Positions 8,600 through 16,238 of a stretch of DNA of 64,000 nucleotides are shown piece after piece. The notes under the pieces were generated by a model. The model saw only the letters and a list, made by a program, of their open reading frames with translations. It was not told the DNA's origin and made no database searches. The DNA comes from Paludibacteraceae bacterium (lineage in GTDB: Bacteria > Bacteroidota > Bacteroidia > Bacteroidales > Paludibacteraceae), in the NCBI GenBank assembly GCA_905235505.1, contig CAJOMJ010000031.1, positions 18,816 to 82,815 on the forward strand, given 5' to 3'. Made by a program: the position numbers and the translations under genes. Within the stretch, counting starts at the first letter, position 1. Each line of letters opens with the position of its first letter.

Positions 8600-9196
8600 T
8601 TATCTTATTACCTTTATACTGTTGTCTGACGAGAGTTTCACTATGTGCGAAGGCACAGGTCTCGAGTTGTCGTCTTGGCGATAGCGCACTATATAATCCA
8701 CGCCACGCTTTATCTCGTCCGCTATCTCGCCGAAGTTGCGTGCCGCAGGCATACCCGATATGTTGGCACTCGTGCTCACCACGGGGTGGTGCAGCCGCTC
8801 GCACAACGCCTTGCTGAACGCCTCTCTGGTAATGCGTATGCCCAGCGAGCCGTCTTCTGCAAGAAGGTTGGCTGCAAGGTTGCGTGCATCGTCATAAATT
8901 ATGGTGAGCGGCTCAGTTGCCATCTCTATCAGATCCCACGCGAGGTCGGGCACTTCTTTCACATAGCCCTGCAACTTCGCAGGCGAGTCCAACAGACAGA
9001 GCATAGCCTTATGCTCCTCGCGCTGCTTCAGACGGTATATCTTGCTCACTGCCTCGCTGTTGCAAGCGTCGCAACCTATGCCCCACACCGTGTCAGTCGG
9101 GTAAAGCACTATGCCCCCCTCCTGCATCACCCTCACCGCCTCCATGAGGTCCTCTCTATCATATCTGTTCCCCTCGTTCATATTATTATCATTCAT
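8600..9196 (-). CDS. L-threonylcarbamoyladenylate synthase (Sua5/TsaC family)
   Basis: A 198-residue cytoplasmic enzyme that makes threonylcarbamoyl-AMP from Thr, bicarbonate and ATP, the first step of t6A37 tRNA modification. The YrdC fold signatures are clear: GGIVLYPTDTVWGIGCDA near residue 27, KIYRLKQREEHKA (nucleotide-binding Lys/Arg), and VSTSANISGMPA. The length matches the short TsaC/YrdC form without the Sua5 C-terminal domain. A start at the second Met (NEGNRYD) is possible. It heads a three-gene minus-strand run with the sugar transferase and the ClC gene. TATCTTTG at 9212-9205 on the minus strand would serve as its -7 element. Confidence 0.92.
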   Translation of the reverse strand: MNDNNMNEGNRYDREDLMEAVRVMQEGGIVLYPTDTVWGIGCDACNSEAVSKIYRLKQREEHKAMLCLLDSPAKLQGYVKEVPDLAWDLIEMATEPLTIIYDDARNLAANLLAEDGSLGIRITREAFSKALCERLHHPVVSTSANISGMPAARNFGEIADEIKRGVDYIVRYRQDDNSRPVPSHIVKLSSDNSIKVIR

Positions 9197-9204
9197 ACAG
9201 CCCG

Positions 9205-9212
9205 CAAAGATA
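9205..9212 (-). promoter_or_regulatory. Probable -7 element for the threonylcarbamoyl-AMP synthase operon
   Basis: TATCTTTG on the minus strand, just before the start at 9196. No TTG is found at the ideal distance upstream, so the promoter is only partly supported. Confidence 0.4.
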
Positions 9213-9341
9213 CAACAAATAATTTACACTGTAAAATCACAACTATTAGGTATTTTCCAATTCCCAAAAATATACTAATTTTGCACCCTGAAAAATAACA
9301 TGCCCGAAAGGTATATCGGAAATACACTCTGAAACTAAAAT

Positions 9342-10898
9342 ATGCGCAAAAAATCACTCTGTTTATCCTTATTGTTTCTGTTGCTTGCAACCATCTGCTT
9401 GCATGCCCAGCAACCAACCGTCACTCTCACGCAGGAAGAATACCTGTCTATTCTGCAGCGGCTTGACAATCTCGAAAAGAAACAACAATCCGTTGACGCA
9501 CTGACCTCCGCCACAACCCTCCACCCGCAAGACACCACCCACATCTCCGCAAGCCGGAACGATGCTAACTCTATGCTCTCGTCATCGGTTCAGGATGCCC
9601 CCGCTTTGCCGACGGTATCAACAGGCAACAACAACTCCTCCAAGGCAGTTCACAACCGCCTCACCATTGGTGGGTATGGTGAGATAACTGCCAAGCATTG
9701 CTTCTACTCCAACAACTACCTCCGCTATGGCAAGAACCCCGACAAATTCAAGGGCGACCACTACGGCGAGTTCGACTTGCCCCACGTGGTGATATATCTC
9801 GGTTATGACTTCGGCAAGGGTTGGAGTATGGCAACGGAGATAGAGTTTGAGCATGGCGGCTCCGAAGTAGCCACAGAAATCGAAGAAGAGGAAGGCGGCG
9901 AATACGAGAGCGAGATAGAGCGCGGCGGCGAGGTGGCACTCGAGCAGTTCTGGATCCAGAAGCGCTTCAACGACTACGCTATCATACGCGCCGGCATGCA
10001 GGTCATACCCGTCGGCGGACTCAATGACCACCACATGCCCACCGAGTATTTCGGCGTCTATCGCCCCGAGGGGGAATTTACCATTCTGCCCTCCACGTGG
10101 CACGAAGTGGCTCTCACTTTCATGGGCAAAACTCCTTTCGGACTCTCATATCAAGCAATGTTTCTCCCCGGACTCGATTCCGACCGCTTCAATAAGAAGA
10201 ACTGGATTAAACCCGGAGCCGGCAGCCCCTACGAGTTCAAACTCGCCAATGTGTTCGCCGGCGCCGCCCGAGTTGACTACACAGGTGTCCGGGGCCTGCG
10301 CCTCTCCCTCTCAGGCTATCTCGGCAACTCCTTCCGCAACACCCTGAGCATGAGCAATGTGGAGTTGGACAACAGTGCCTATAAAGACGTGCACGGCACA
10401 GTGGGTATAGGCAGTTTCGACTTCTGCTATAACGACCACAATCTTATTCTCCGAGGCTCCGCCACCTACGGACACCTTACAGATGCCGCCGCCATCACTA
10501 CCTACAATATGGGGATGCGCAAAGGCAGCGTCAGCAGCAAACAATGGGTGGCAAGCGACGCTGTCGCCGCAGGTCTCGAACTCGGCTACGACTTCTTCCA
10601 CTTCAACAACCGTCTCCGTGAGAAAAACCAACGGTTCTATCTCTTCGGACGCTACGAGTACTACGACTCGATGTTTCGCTTCGACAACAAGCCTACCGAC
10701 TCGTATTCATATTGTGGCAGGCAGCGCGCCGCCTTTGGCATCAACTACTACCCCCTCCCGCAGATTGCCGTAAAGGCTGAGTTCGCATACGCGATCCTCA
10801 ACAAAGGCAAAGACGCAGAGGGCAACCTCGTCAAACTCTATAACGATGAGCCGCACATAGCCGTCGGAGTAGTCTTCGCCGGCATGTTCAGACCGTAA
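9342..10898 (+). CDS. Outer-membrane porin-like barrel of the imelysin/di-heme cluster
   Basis: A 518-residue exported protein. It has a signal peptide to about residue 22 (LHAQ), a short predicted coiled coil (about 28-55, EEYLSILQRLDNLEKKQQ) like the trimerising N-terminus of OprP/OprO-type porins, then a long run of aromatic-flanked beta-strands (LTIGGYGEITAKH, VVIYLGYDF, and others) ending in AVGVVFAGMF. An acidic insert, EIEEEEGGEYESEIERGGE (about residues 180-200), could bind metal. No exact family is recognised beyond porin-like. It is the first gene of a plus-strand cluster with the imelysin lipoprotein (gap 35 bases) and the di-heme protein, so uptake of iron or haem across the outer membrane is the natural inference. 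TAATTTTG at 9276-9283 is a likely -7 element. Confidence 0.75.
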   Translation: MRKKSLCLSLLFLLLATICLHAQQPTVTLTQEEYLSILQRLDNLEKKQQSVDALTSATTLHPQDTTHISASRNDANSMLSSSVQDAPALPTVSTGNNNSSKAVHNRLTIGGYGEITAKHCFYSNNYLRYGKNPDKFKGDHYGEFDLPHVVIYLGYDFGKGWSMATEIEFEHGGSEVATEIEEEEGGEYESEIERGGEVALEQFWIQKRFNDYAIIRAGMQVIPVGGLNDHHMPTEYFGVYRPEGEFTILPSTWHEVALTFMGKTPFGLSYQAMFLPGLDSDRFNKKNWIKPGAGSPYEFKLANVFAGAARVDYTGVRGLRLSLSGYLGNSFRNTLSMSNVELDNSAYKDVHGTVGIGSFDFCYNDHNLILRGSATYGHLTDAAAITTYNMGMRKGSVSSKQWVASDAVAAGLELGYDFFHFNNRLREKNQRFYLFGRYEYYDSMFRFDNKPTDSYSYCGRQRAAFGINYYPLPQIAVKAEFAYAILNKGKDAEGNLVKLYNDEPHIAVGVVFAGMFRP

Positions 10899-10933
10899 CA
10901 TAGTAATAACAATAACTAAAATTTCTTATAATA

Positions 10934-12076
10934 ATGAAAACAATCAACTATCTCTTCATTGCCGCTATATGCGGCATGACCGTCGTTGCATGCAGCAACG
11001 CTCAGATTGAGCAGTCGGACAAAGAAGCCGAGCTCAAGAAAATAGTCCAACCCTATGTCGAAAACACCGTTATTGCCACCTACAGTGCCATGGCAAGCGA
11101 AGGCATCAACCTCCTCGACAAAGTAAGCGCCATTCAAGAGGCCATCGAAAACAACGAAGACTACAGCAACCTTCTCGTAGAGGCAGGCACCTCATGGCGT
11201 GCTATGCGCCATTACTGGGAGCAGAGCGAAGCCTTTCTTTACGGACCTGCCGACAAACACTACATCGACCCGCACATCGACTCATGGCCGCTCGACTACA
11301 ACGTTATGCAATCCAAACTCAACAATGCCGAGGAGATGCAGCTTATAGAGGAAGGCGGCGGTGACTATGTTCGCAGCAACTTCGGCTATGCACTCATGGG
11401 ATTCCATGCTGCCGAGTATTTCCTCTTTGAAGAAGGCAAAATCCACGAAGCCAACCTCACCCACGCACAGTCTGTCTATCTGACCGCCATAGTAGAAGAC
11501 CTCGTGCAACAGGCTATCCTCCTCGAAGACTGCTGGGCTGGCAGCGTAAGCGCAGAGAAAGAAGCCCTTATCTACGATGAGGAGGAAGGCGAATCTCTCA
11601 GTTGGGGCGAGAACTGGGGAGAATACTTCATGCAGCTCACCTACCCCGAGTGGAAAACCAATCAGGCAGTGGTCGAGCAAATAGTATCAGGTTGTATAGA
11701 CATAGCAGGCGAGGTGGCAGACCTCAAGATGGGTAAGCCCTACCGCTCGTCAAGCAAAGCAGACCAGGAGTATATCGAGTCGCCCTACAGCTACACCTCC
11801 ACTACCGACTTCGCCGACAACATCATCTCCATTCGCAATGCCTACTGTGGTGCCAAGGCAGGAGACGCCTCCGTTGCCGACTATATAAAGAAGCAAGACC
11901 CCGAACTCAACAACAAAGTCATTGCCGCTATAGACGAATCTGTCAACCTCATCGGCAAGATACAGAACTTCGAGACCAACGCGAAAGGTAATGCCGAAGT
12001 CAAAGCCGCCATCGACCAAGTGAGTGAACTTGCCGAACTGCTCGAAGACGAAGTAATGCCACTGCTGAGCAAATAA
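10934..12076 (+). CDS. Imelysin-family lipoprotein
   Basis: A 380-residue lipoprotein with a lipobox ending VVAC, lipidated Cys at residue 20. The imelysin signature GxHxxE is present as GFHAAE (residues 156-161) after the SWRAMRHYWEQSEAF and DSWPLD segments typical of the family. Imelysin-like proteins (IrpA, ICMP, EfeO relatives) are helical, periplasm-facing and linked to iron uptake; they are not known to be active peptidases. It lies 35 bases after the porin-like gene and 37 bases before the di-heme gene, consistent with one transcript. The ligand (Fe2+, Fe3+ or haem) cannot be read from the sequence. Confidence 0.9.
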   Translation: MKTINYLFIAAICGMTVVACSNAQIEQSDKEAELKKIVQPYVENTVIATYSAMASEGINLLDKVSAIQEAIENNEDYSNLLVEAGTSWRAMRHYWEQSEAFLYGPADKHYIDPHIDSWPLDYNVMQSKLNNAEEMQLIEEGGGDYVRSNFGYALMGFHAAEYFLFEEGKIHEANLTHAQSVYLTAIVEDLVQQAILLEDCWAGSVSAEKEALIYDEEEGESLSWGENWGEYFMQLTYPEWKTNQAVVEQIVSGCIDIAGEVADLKMGKPYRSSSKADQEYIESPYSYTSTTDFADNIISIRNAYCGAKAGDASVADYIKKQDPELNNKVIAAIDESVNLIGKIQNFETNAKGNAEVKAAIDQVSELAELLEDEVMPLLSK

Positions 12077-12113
12077 TCACACACGATTATTAACTATAAA
12101 ACATCCGAATACA

Positions 12114-13754
12114 ATGAAAAAGAATATCTGTCTTATCCTGACAATCATTGCAGCAGTATCTCTTACCTCCTGCAACAACCCTAATCCCAACCCCGAAACC
12201 GACCTGCCCGATTGGTATTACACCGGCGGCGAACTTGGCACTACATTCACTACCACCACCAACTGCTTCCGCCAGCCTACCCCCGCCACCTCCGATGCAG
12301 GCTTGGGGACAGCCTTCGCCGAGGGCGACAACATAGCAGAGAAAGACTTCATCACTACCGCCTCAGGCCGTCAGGCAGGTCTCGGACCCGTATATGTGCG
12401 CGCCTCCTGCCAGCACTGCCACCCCAACTACTCGCACGGCACCGACATCCCCGCAGGCAAATACGATGCTTTCCATCAGGGCAACGGCACACTCCTCGTA
12501 GTATATAACCCCGCCACCAACGCCTATGTGCCATGGCTCGCAGGTATGCCGCAACTCTTCGGAGTAGCACCTTTCAAAGCACCCATCAACCCCGATATGA
12601 TTACCGTCAGTTGGAACACCGCTACCGATGAGCACGGCAACACCTTCCCCGACGGCGAGACCTACGAACTGCGCTACCCCGAAGTCAGCATACCCAAAGA
12701 AGCAATATATGTCTATAACCAAGGCTACCGCGACCCTGACGGTCTGCTCGAGTCGGAAGGTTATGTAGTGGCATTGGAAAACACCATCGGTGTCTATGGC
12801 ACTGGTCTCCTCGATGCTATCACCGACGAAGACATCATCGCCCAATACCAAAAAGAGGCTGACGACGGCAAACTCAAGAACGGACTCAACCCCGCCTTCT
12901 GGGACGGCGGCTTCACAACCTCCGGCTACTACAGAAACGACCCGCAATGGGGACCCAAGCGTTTCACCTATGCCCTCACCCGCGGACCATTGCTAGACGC
13001 TGCAGGTGCCAACGCCATCTGGAACATAACCAATGTGACACGCTCCGACCGCACATACCACTATCTCGACCTCAACGGCACTATCTATGCCGAATATGCT
13101 TCCAAAGACAAGGCTGTTCAAGACGGCTTCGAAGCCTATATCTCCGCTATCACCACCAAAGACGAACACCCTGAGTGGTTCACCGCTGACATGGAGAGCA
13201 ACATCTACGACTTCCTCACCTCAAAGAGCCTGCCCGCCGAGATGTCCGACGAAGACTATACCGCTGTCATGGTATGGCACCGCGGACTGGCTGTGCCTGC
13301 AGCACGCAATGTGACTGACGAGAAGGTGCAGCGCGGAAAAGAGTTGTTCTCCCAACTCGGCTGCGACTACTGCCACCGCCCCACTTGGACTACAGGTGCC
13401 GACAACCTGCGCGACCCCAACCAATTCTTCATGTCACAGTCAGACATGCCCCGCTATCAGAATCAGAAGATATGGCCCTACACCGACATGGTGCAACACA
13501 AACTCTATATGGAGAACGACATACGCACAGGCTGGTGCCGCACCACACCTCTATGGGGACGCGGACTGCATAAGAAAGCCACCGGCGATGCCTCTGAAGC
13601 ACGCCTGCACGACACCCGCGCACGCAATGTCATTGAGGCTATCATGTGGCACGGCTACAGCAACCAGAGCGACGCCTACTATCCTACACAGCAGTTCTAC
13701 AAGCTGCCTAAAGAAGACCGCGATGCCATAGTAGAGTTTATCAACGCTATATAA
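12114..13754 (+). CDS. Di-heme oxidoreductase-like lipoprotein (DUF1111 family)
   Basis: A 546-residue lipoprotein (lipobox SLTSC, Cys 20) with two covalent haem sites: CQHCH at residues 99-103 and CDYCH at 417-421. The C-terminal motifs RTTPLWGRGL and HDTRARNVIEAIMWHG are typical of the DUF1111/di-heme oxidoredictase family, which is distantly related to MauG/cytochrome c peroxidases. It would accept or donate electrons in the periplasm. In other bacteria this family is often encoded next to imelysin genes, suggesting a role in iron redox chemistry; that function is inferred. The next gene encodes a haem lyase needed to attach its haems. Confidence 0.9.
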   Translation: MKKNICLILTIIAAVSLTSCNNPNPNPETDLPDWYYTGGELGTTFTTTTNCFRQPTPATSDAGLGTAFAEGDNIAEKDFITTASGRQAGLGPVYVRASCQHCHPNYSHGTDIPAGKYDAFHQGNGTLLVVYNPATNAYVPWLAGMPQLFGVAPFKAPINPDMITVSWNTATDEHGNTFPDGETYELRYPEVSIPKEAIYVYNQGYRDPDGLLESEGYVVALENTIGVYGTGLLDAITDEDIIAQYQKEADDGKLKNGLNPAFWDGGFTTSGYYRNDPQWGPKRFTYALTRGPLLDAAGANAIWNITNVTRSDRTYHYLDLNGTIYAEYASKDKAVQDGFEAYISAITTKDEHPEWFTADMESNIYDFLTSKSLPAEMSDEDYTAVMVWHRGLAVPAARNVTDEKVQRGKELFSQLGCDYCHRPTWTTGADNLRDPNQFFMSQSDMPRYQNQKIWPYTDMVQHKLYMENDIRTGWCRTTPLWGRGLHKKATGDASEARLHDTRARNVIEAIMWHGYSNQSDAYYPTQQFYKLPKEDRDAIVEFINAI

Positions 13755-13768
13755 AAACCACCAACGTA

Positions 13769-13791
13769 GATACGCGACACCGCCACGTATC
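13769..13791. repeat. Dispersed palindromic element, copy 2
   Basis: GATACG - CGACACCGCCA - CGTATC, differing from the copy at 5203 by compensating arm changes (A/T pair for G/C) and one centre base. The paired changes suggest the stem is maintained. Confidence 0.6.
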
Positions 13792-13825
13792 ATTTAAGAC
13801 AGACTCAACAACCTGCTCCACCTGT

Positions 13826-13849
13826 AGAGACATTTGACTAAATGTCTCT
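13826..13849. repeat. Hairpin AGAGACATTT/AAATGTCTCT, distant relative of the palindrome family
   Basis: Ten-base arms at 13826-13835 and 13840-13849 with a GACT loop, between the di-heme and Ccs genes. It shares the GTAGAGAC edge with the other dispersed elements. Confidence 0.55.
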
Positions 13850-13869
13850 CCCATACCCCCGCCGACTCA

Positions 13870-13905
13870 GAGATACAAGCAGCCATACATGGCTGCTTGT
13901 ATCTC
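13870..13905. repeat. 16-bp perfect hairpin upstream of the Ccs gene
   Basis: GAGATACAAGCAGCCA (13870-13885) and its exact complement (13890-13905) with a TACA loop; ACTC/GAGT extend the stem after a small internal loop. No T run follows. It sits 32 bases before the proposed Ccs start and may attenuate or stabilise the downstream message. Confidence 0.7.
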
Positions 13906-13937
13906 CAGAGTTCACAGAACCACAAACGAACCATGCA

Positions 13938-16133
13938 ATGAAGTTTCTCCGTCCTCTTAGTTTCTCCCTCATGGGAGTCATCATTCTGCTACTCATAGCA
14001 GGCAGCATTACCGAGCAACTGGCAGGCACCGACATAGCCGTGCGCTATGTCTATTCCGCCCCGTGGACTATATGTCTGTGGGCTGCGGCAGTCATCAGTG
14101 CACTCGCATATATGTTCACCGTAAGAATATACAAGCATGTCATCACCTGCCTCCTGCATCTCTCGTTTGTGGTCATTCTCGGCGGAGCACTCATCACCCA
14201 TATCTTCGGTCAGCAGGGGCAAATACATCTGCGCTACGACAGCCAACCTGAGTCAGACGGAATAGAACTGCCCTTCAGCGTTACTCTCCGTGACTTTCAT
14301 ATCGACTACTACCCTGGCACCAATGCGCCTATGGACTTCGTGAGCGGAATAGAGACAGAGGGCGTGAGCGGTAAGGTAAGTATGAACAACATCTTCACCC
14401 ACCGCCACTACCGCTTCTATCAAGCCGGTTACGACTCCGACATGCAAGGGGTGACTCTCCGTATCAGTCACGACCCATGGGGAATAGCAATCACCTACAC
14501 CGGATACGCTCTCCTTCTCCTTTCCATGCTTCTGTTCTTTCTGCAGAAGCGCACCCGCTTCCGCTCTTTAGTCAACAAACTGCATACGGCTGAAGCACGC
14601 AAGACTGTGCCTCTCTGTCTGTTGCTCTTTCTCCCCGCAGGCATACTCTCTGCCGGAGAACCCACTCCGCCCACTCTCTATAAGCCTACGGCACAAGAGT
14701 TCTGCAACCTATATGTATATTACAACAACCGTATCTGCCCTATGCAGACATTGGCAAAAGATTTCACCGTCAAGCTCTACGGCAAACCCACATATAAAGG
14801 GCTCTCTGCTGAAGAGGTACTCTGCGGCTGGCTGTTCTACTACGACCAATGGGCAAAAGAGCCTTGTATCAAGATAAAAGGCAAAGACACCCGCCGACTG
14901 CTTGGTATCGACGGCAAATATGCTTGCCTTAACGACTATACAGGCAGAGGACAATACAAACTCGAAGAAGCAGTAAGGCAGGGCGACAAGAACGCCATAG
15001 CAGCCGACGAGAAGTTCCAACTGATAAGCATGGTCTGCACCGCCTCCATGCTGAGAATATATCCTATTGCCGCTAACAATGAGCCTGACCGGAAGTCTGT
15101 AAGTTGGTATTCATGGGTTGACCATCTGCCAACTGACATTGCGGTTGAGGATTGGCAGTTTGTTATGGGCAGTATGGAGTATGTCTTTCTGTGTGTCGCC
15201 CGTAATGCCCATGGTGAGGCTGCTGACGCACTCCGCAAGATACGCCTCTGGCAGCAGACCCATGCAGGCACCGGCATGCCCTCTGAGACTAAGTTCAAAG
15301 CCGAAAATCTCTACAACTCTGCCAACTTCACCCGCCCGTTGGCTATGGTCTTTGCCACCGTCGGACTTTTACTCTTCTTCGTATGCTGTCTGCTGACCGC
15401 AAGAGGCAAACGTCTTAATGTGTGGATTAACTATAGTCTTGTAGGGCTGATGGCGGCTTTGTTTCTGTACCTTACCATGCTTCTCTCTCTCCGCTGGTTT
15501 GTCAGTGGGCATGTGCCTCTAAGCAGCGGGTACGAGACCATGCTGTTTCTCGCATGGGTAGGTGCCGGGCTTACCGTCATACTCGCAGCAAAAGCCTTGC
15601 GTCGTAAGAGCGGTCTTATGCTTGTTCTCCCCTTCGGCTATCTCATCTGTGGCATGACAATGATGGTAAGTATGATGTCGCAGGCGAATCCGCAGATAAC
15701 CAACCTTATGCCTGTACTGCAGTCACCTCTGCTGACAATGCATGTAGCTATAATAATGATAGCCTACTGCCTCCTTGCTTTTGTCATGCTCAATGGTATT
15801 GCAGCCCTCTTTCTGCCCGACAACCGCGAGCAACTGCAGACCGTCAGTCAGCTGCTGCTCTACCCTGCCGTCTTCTGCCTCACAACAGGCATATTCCTTG
15901 GGGCCGTGTGGGCTAACATCTCATGGGGGAGATACTGGGGTTGGGACCCGAAAGAAGTGTGGGCACTGATAACAATGCTCGTCTATTCCGTCTTACTCCA
16001 CACCGGCTCTATACGCTTCCTGCAGAAGCCCCTTGCCTTCCACATCTATAGCATACTCGCCTTCCTCTTTGTGCTATTCACCTATTTCGGAGTCAACCTC
16101 CTCCTCGGCGGGATGCATAGTTATGCCGCATGA
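13938..16133 (+). CDS. Cytochrome c biogenesis protein, ResB/CcsA-type fusion
   Basis: A membrane protein of 731 residues from the ATG at 13938; the longer frame from 13842 would read through the 16-bp hairpin and lacks a signal-like start, while MKFLRPLSFSLMGVIILLLIAG is a normal first helix. The N-terminal part is ResB-like (helices plus a large periplasmic domain). The C-terminal part is CcsA-like: HVPLSSGYETMLFLAWVG, the haem-binding WWD-type block WGRYWGWDPKEVWAL, and terminal GMHSY with conserved His. It exports haem and attaches it to CxxCH proteins. Placement straight after the di-heme gene implies dedicated maturation. Confidence 0.88.
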   Translation: MKFLRPLSFSLMGVIILLLIAGSITEQLAGTDIAVRYVYSAPWTICLWAAAVISALAYMFTVRIYKHVITCLLHLSFVVILGGALITHIFGQQGQIHLRYDSQPESDGIELPFSVTLRDFHIDYYPGTNAPMDFVSGIETEGVSGKVSMNNIFTHRHYRFYQAGYDSDMQGVTLRISHDPWGIAITYTGYALLLLSMLLFFLQKRTRFRSLVNKLHTAEARKTVPLCLLLFLPAGILSAGEPTPPTLYKPTAQEFCNLYVYYNNRICPMQTLAKDFTVKLYGKPTYKGLSAEEVLCGWLFYYDQWAKEPCIKIKGKDTRRLLGIDGKYACLNDYTGRGQYKLEEAVRQGDKNAIAADEKFQLISMVCTASMLRIYPIAANNEPDRKSVSWYSWVDHLPTDIAVEDWQFVMGSMEYVFLCVARNAHGEAADALRKIRLWQQTHAGTGMPSETKFKAENLYNSANFTRPLAMVFATVGLLLFFVCCLLTARGKRLNVWINYSLVGLMAALFLYLTMLLSLRWFVSGHVPLSSGYETMLFLAWVGAGLTVILAAKALRRKSGLMLVLPFGYLICGMTMMVSMMSQANPQITNLMPVLQSPLLTMHVAIIMIAYCLLAFVMLNGIAALFLPDNREQLQTVSQLLLYPAVFCLTTGIFLGAVWANISWGRYWGWDPKEVWALITMLVYSVLLHTGSIRFLQKPLAFHIYSILAFLFVLFTYFGVNLLLGGMHSYAA

Positions 16134-16192
16134 TTGACTTGGTTTAGAGAATACGGTATTTCGGAGTATCGGTATTCCGATATTTCGGACAA

Positions 16193-16215
16193 GAGACGCA
16201 ACTCTGTCACGTATC
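16193..16215. repeat. Dispersed palindromic element, copy 3
   Basis: GAGACG - CAACTCTGTCA - CGTATC, between the convergent Ccs and GH3 genes, in the same orientation as copies 1 and 2. Confidence 0.55.
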
Positions 16216-16238
16216 TACAAGCGGCAACCTCTCATACC

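Noticed and set aside
12363-12947. Minus-strand frame of 194 codons
   Set aside because: Shadow of the di-heme gene; no start signal or domain.
13842-13937. N-terminal extension of the Ccs protein
   Set aside because: It reads through a perfect hairpin and gives a non-signal-like sequence; the ATG at 13938 starts a normal membrane helix.
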